Assembly: GCA_037833965.1 (NCBI GenBank)
Contig: AP031352.1
Span: forward strand, 11,822,501 to 11,886,500
Reading direction: 5' to 3'
DNA length: 64,000 nt
Source: Marchantia polymorpha subsp. ruderalis
Lineage: Eukaryota; Streptophyta; Marchantiopsida; Marchantiales; Marchantiaceae
The position numbers were made by a program, and so were the translations under genes. Positions 59,822 through 64,000 of this stretch are shown piece by piece; within the stretch, counting starts at the first letter, position 1; every line of letters begins with the position of its first letter. Below the pieces are notes generated by a model. The model worked only from the letters and a program-made list of their open reading frames with translations, was not told the origin of the DNA and ran no database searches.

Positions 59822-62800
59822 TCACGTGTGTTTTACAGAAGCCGGACCAATCTTACAGACCTCCACACTGAAACCAGCTGACTCGCATGCCTCCATCAGA
59901 TCCTTCGCTTGCAAGCGACCCTTTGGACAAAAAGCCACCACTGCGCCACCACTGCCAGTGAATTTGCAAGCTGCACCTACACTCCTCGCAGTTTCCACCA
60001 TTTTGATGTTGATGTCGCCGAGAACATCATCTCCAAAAATTTGCCTGCCATGGCGGACCAAACATCAAACATCGTCTCTCCTAGGCATCTACGGTCTGGA
60101 GATTCTACCTCAGGCCTACTTGTCACGTTACAACTGTAGGCCCCAGCAATTAAATCACGTCGAGACTTGTATTGAAGAAAAACAACCATATTCAGTTAGC
60201 ACTCCATGCGCCAAAATAAAACTACACTGGTTTGGATGTCCTATTCAGAGCTTCAAATCAGTATGAAAAACTGCAGACTCCACAACATTTTAGGGTCGAA
60301 TGTGTTAGACAAATACCTCCGCAAGTCAAAGTTTCGGTCCATAAGAGTAGCCAAAGATACGTAATCCCGATCTAGAAGAGAAGCACGCCCCTTCTCGGCT
60401 ACTTGGGCCACATCTGCCATAAGTTCTCGAATACGCTTGTCACCTAACAACCACTTCTTCCTTACATCACTATGAACCTGAATTCCGAGGAAATGGGCCA
60501 CACCGTTAGAAAAAACACTCAATTAACAGCCAGTCAAATCAGCTACTAGAAGGCAAGTGAAGCTAACAAGAATGGGGCCAATAAGATCGAGACGGCATTG
60601 CTCTTGCGTTCTCACAACCATGGATGAAAATTTAGACGCACAGTGAAGTGTATCAAAAGGCTGAAGAATGGGTTTGAAAACGTAATTTTTAGGAGGTCCA
60701 GATTCATCTGTTAGTGTAGTTAACTGCTTTGTGTTTGACACCGCGTCAAAACAGTGCATTGGCATAAGATTAGATCCTGGTGTTCGTCGGATTGAGGTGA
60801 ATGACGGATTTCTTGCTGTGGTCATCTTTCATGGTCCTAAAATGTTCCGGGTGAAAGTTATGGCCCTGCGGATGAGATAAGTTGTACTTCCTGACATGTG
60901 TGCGCTGCAGGAAATCTCATTCTTCCAGGAACTCACTTGAAGTCCCTTCCGTGACATAGTTGAACGGAATCAAGGCTGGCAGGCTTTATATCTACAATGC
61001 CTCTCAAATCTAGTCCATGTCCCCTCATGGACGCTTCCAGCATCAAATATAGTTATTGCATGTTTCTCATCCACCACAGGCTTCCGTCGTGAGCAATGCT
61101 AAGAGAGAGAAACAAAAGAAGTTCAAGCCGGGCCTCAGAAACTGTTACATGGAGAAAGAACAGCGGCTGTGACGTAGCAAGTGGAACAGAGTATGCAGAA
61201 AGTCAGAATTCAATACTTGAGAACTGTATGATCTTTGTGCAAAGGAGTAATAGGCGAGTGACACAACTGGTTACTTCCCACATATCAAGCAGCTGAATCT
61301 GGTTTTAGGATCTTGCACTATTTCATGACTGTCAGTTGGTCCGATCGGACTGAATATGAGACTTGAACGATGAAATTGAACAACCACTAAAAGTCCAGAT
61401 GGACAGAGGGGACAGATCACTTCGACTGATAACAATCGAATGTCAACAGTTGGATGAAAGGAGAGAAAAAGAGGACGAAGAGATTTCTCGAGGCACAATC
61501 TACTCTGGGAATCAGTAAAAGTGTGCTGTCACCACTCTCCTCTGTACCGTCTCTATGATGCACAAGCTTGCTGTACCATGGTTTCTCATTTGCATGCTTA
61601 CATTTGAATTGCACTTTGATAAATTAATCTGGTCCATCTGCCAAAGGAGGCACGTCCTGGGAGTAACAGCAGATAAGCAGCCTTTAAGTCAAACAGCACA
61701 AGCTACAGGAGATTGGATACAAGCCTTGCCAGAGTCGCTAGGATTCTTGCAGTAAATCAGGTACAAAGGTGGAAGTAGTTCTGGATCCATCGCTGTGTAG
61801 ATTCCTTTCTTTTGACTCTCCATCGAGGTTTTGTCGAAATCCTGCGAAAGTCCGATCGATCAAGTCAAACCCTCTTCAATGCAGTGAAACAAACTCAAAC
61901 TAAACCTGCTTATTCAAGACAATGTTCTCCAACTATCTCACCTTCCTTCCACAAACTTTTGAGTCACCAGATGATTGAGTGAACAAGAAAGCCAACAAAG
62001 GTAGATCCCTCAAACATATACTGAGGCAGAAACGCACCATGTAAACAAGACCCCCATATACTTGGACTACCCGGTCCTGCAAACCTGCAGTGATGCCGAG
62101 CTCTTCCTCGACGCGCAGGATCAAGCTAGGCAGCCCGTCCACTTGCGCCTGCTTCGTTGGAATGTCGAAGTACTCCAGAAGACACTTTAAAGCAGCCCAG
62201 ACGATTGCGCTAGATCCAGAGAGCCCGGTCTGTACACACACCATTCTTCACTAAGGCATTGAATTGTTGTGGCTGTAAGCTACCGAAGTCCTAGTAGGAA
62301 CTGCTTAGTTGTTAGCTCGTCATCATTCACATGACAGCCACTCCGCATGAAGTTTGCAAATAAATTACTCTTAACAAATCGTCAACATCTGGCAGTCAAA
62401 CATGCATTTTCTACGGTGAAATTACAAGGAGCTGATTGTTACAACTCTCACTGTCTTTGAAGAAAGCTCAGTTGAGGACACTCAGTGGAATCATTTAACC
62501 AACCACCGACCTGTCTGGGAATGTTGGTGTCATACGACAGGGTGAATCCGCGATCGTGAAGAGAGTTGCCTTTGCCATCCACTGCGTGCTTGAAGACGTC
62601 GAAGAAGACCTTGCAGGCAGCCATCAGCAATCGCACTCCTCCATAGTAGCCTTCGCCTCGGATGCGGTCGGCCTACATGCATGCAGGTTCTTCGTTGTGG
62701 TGAATGGGGTAAGAAATTAGAAAAGTAAGAAAATTTCTTATCCTACGCAAGGAGATCTCTCGAGTGATCGAAGCACTTCAAGCATTTCATACTTTTTCTC

Positions 62801-63648
62801 AGGCTGTGCGCGATTGATTTTCGGCTTGTACACAAGATTGTCCGCAATGGTCGACGAGAAATGTGCAACACAGGTAACCTGAACAGGAAACTTCTCAAAG
62901 AAACAAGACGCAAAAGGATCTACTGGCTTCAGGTGTGGAAATCTGACTGGGTGGCGTGCCCTGCAAATGTTGAAGGAAATCAATAGTCCAATGCTGGGAT
63001 GATTGATTTCGAGTGAGCATACGACCTAAAATTCCTGTTCTTTCTCTAGTGAAGCACTGGCCATCAGATCCCAATGGTAAACGGTATTCACAATGTTTGC
63101 AGTTCCCGAAAAAGACCATAATCTATCGGGCCCGACCGAGAAGCAACAAAACCAACAGCTAGGCACAGATCGAACCCTGATGGAGGAGCAGGGAGTGATT
63201 CGTCCTGATTCTTCAAACACAGGGAGCAGACGGCTGTAAAGAAAACATTCGGTTGCGTGCAACCTTTGCTCGAAGAGAACCGTAGAGAATCCCTAAGTGC
63301 AGATATGAAGTGAAGAGTGAGAAATGCGAAGATTGCAGAGCCGCGGCTTGAGAGTCTGTTGCAATTCGATTGGGACAGGAGCTGACACACGCAAATCCAC
63401 CGGTTTCGATTGACAAAATCAGCTCAGGTAATACTCACCATCTGCTGAAGGGAGCCGAATTCGCAAGGATCGTGCACAGCATGAGGAAGAAAACGAATCG
63501 TCGGCGACGGCTCTAGCACCACGGTGGCGTAGAAGTTGGCCAGAGAGAACGAAATCGTTTTGCCGAAATAGGCATCGCTGGGGTTTCCTAAGAATCCAAC
63601 GCGAGCATATGCCCGCTGCTCTATCCTTCTCGCGCTCTCTGCGTCCAT
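59822..63648 (-). CDS. GLCAK: Glucuronokinase (GHMP kinase family; six exons, 354 aa)
   Basis: Phosphorylates D-glucuronate at C1 with ATP to give glucuronate-1-phosphate, which a UDP-sugar pyrophosphorylase converts to UDP-glucuronate. This is the cytosolic myo-inositol oxygenation route to cell-wall precursors. Exons: 63648-63439, 62672-62511, 62229-62038, 61841-61725, 60477-60317 and 60044-59822 (stop TGA). The start is the first in-frame ATG. Residues 10-25 contain [17 protein letters not shown], the N-terminal substrate motif. [18 protein letters not shown] and [10 protein letters not shown] follow. [13 protein letters not shown] is the Gly/Ser-rich ATP-binding GHMP motif, [16 protein letters not shown] comes next, and [11 protein letters not shown]-type [15 protein letters not shown] near the C-terminus is the third GHMP motif. 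The length is close to the plant enzyme's (about 360). Introns 1, 2, 3 and 5 are GT-AG. Intron 4 (61724-60478, 1247 nt) appears to begin with GC (AAG|GCTTGT), because only that boundary joins SDSGK to VHSDV as the family requires. No catalytic motif is missing. Confidence 0.93.
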
Positions 63649-64000
63649 CGTTTCGCTATTTTGAAACCCTCCCGCCTTTCCACCCGACTCGACTGTCAGC
63701 ACTCTGAGATGTCAACGACGTCCCCGCATTCAGCTCAAGTGGAACGCGACTATTTCGCTCGAAGGCTCCAATACCTCGAGACACTGCAATGTGTCCTTCT
63801 AGTCCTGCCCCCCGTCTTCTTCCAGCATGCCGACAGCACGACGCACCTCAACGAGAGCTTGACGCGTAGCATGCGCCGATCGACACTTCTGATCGGCAGC
63901 AGAAAAGCCTCCTGACAGTGCACACCATTCGCTCTCGCTCGATGTGATATGCTTTGATTGGCCCGAAGGTGGTCCGTCGTGTGTAATGTGCTGTAGACGA
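63649..64000. other. Upstream flank of glucuronokinase
   Basis: Presumed 5' leader and proximal promoter of the - strand glucuronokinase gene. The open frame continues upstream of the ATG to at least 63702 without another ATG. A + strand frame (to 63915) is antisense to this region and has no family resemblance. No TATA box could be assigned with confidence. Confidence 0.4.

Noticed and set aside
60523-60825. A 100-codon - strand frame inside glucuronokinase intron 4
   Set aside because: The family has no extra sequence between SDSGK and VHS, and the frame matches nothing I recognise.
62738-63119. Open frames inside glucuronokinase intron 1 that look like an extra exon, with AG before and GT after
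   Set aside because: Joining them in the phase set by exon 1 gives a stop, and the protein family needs exon 1 joined directly to exon 2 (SLQQM to [12 protein letters not shown]).
1-64000. CRISPR arrays, operons, bacterial-type defence systems and organellar inserts
   Set aside because: The window is eukaryotic nuclear DNA with spliced genes. No spaced repeat arrays or organelle gene motifs were seen.

Overview
The window is nuclear DNA of a land plant. Two spliced genes encode FatB-type acyl-ACP thioesterases and one encodes glucuronokinase. All three have GT-AG introns (one probable GC-AG exception) and plant-type domain order. The two FatB genes share identical internal exon lengths (134, 114, 172 and 69 nt). 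The compact introns (about 140-1250 nt), sharply alternating GC-rich and very AT-rich blocks, GA/CT microsatellites near genes and relic Ty1/copia and LINE elements would fit a bryophyte-grade genome such as a liverwort. That placement is an inference; no species can be assigned from the sequence alone.

Layout. 1-2215: an uninterrupted reading frame (863-2215, + strand) for an unrecognised charged protein with a duplicated internal module. 2216-10319: gene-free as far as I can see, first AT-rich and then GC-rich with microsatellites and small hairpins. 10320-12634 (- strand): FatB copy 1, six exons, followed upstream by a GC- and pyrimidine-rich block to about 14.9 kb. 14.9-28.7 kb: an AT-rich block holding decayed Ty1/copia pieces on both strands, the clearest at 15720-16500 (- strand) and 25720-27320 (+ strand, interrupted by an insertion of about 430 bp). 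28.7-36.3 kb: mixed composition, no gene recognised. 36328-38763 (- strand): FatB copy 2, with a G-rich tract about 460 bp upstream. 39.4-49.3 kb: intergenic, with a GC-rich gene-less island at 45-48.8 kb that carries two adjacent fold-back sequences. 49.36-50.81 kb: a decayed LINE reverse transcriptase containing a perfect 38-bp palindrome, followed at 51111-51845 by three copies of a 245-bp tandem repeat in which I see no differences. 56384-56583: a 100-bp tandem duplication. 58803-59111: a short frame resembling part of a TAZ zinc finger. 59822-63648 (- strand): glucuronokinase, six exons.

The genes do not form an operon-like unit. The FatB pair acts in the plastid, ending fatty-acid synthesis by releasing mainly saturated fatty acids from ACP. 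Glucuronokinase acts in the cytosol in the inositol-oxygenation route to UDP-glucuronate for cell-wall sugars. I found no RNA gene, CRISPR array or clearly new multi-gene system. The most unusual items are the orphan protein at 863-2215, the probable GC-AG intron in glucuronokinase, the TAZ-like frame, the palindrome in the LINE relic and the nascent 245-bp satellite.
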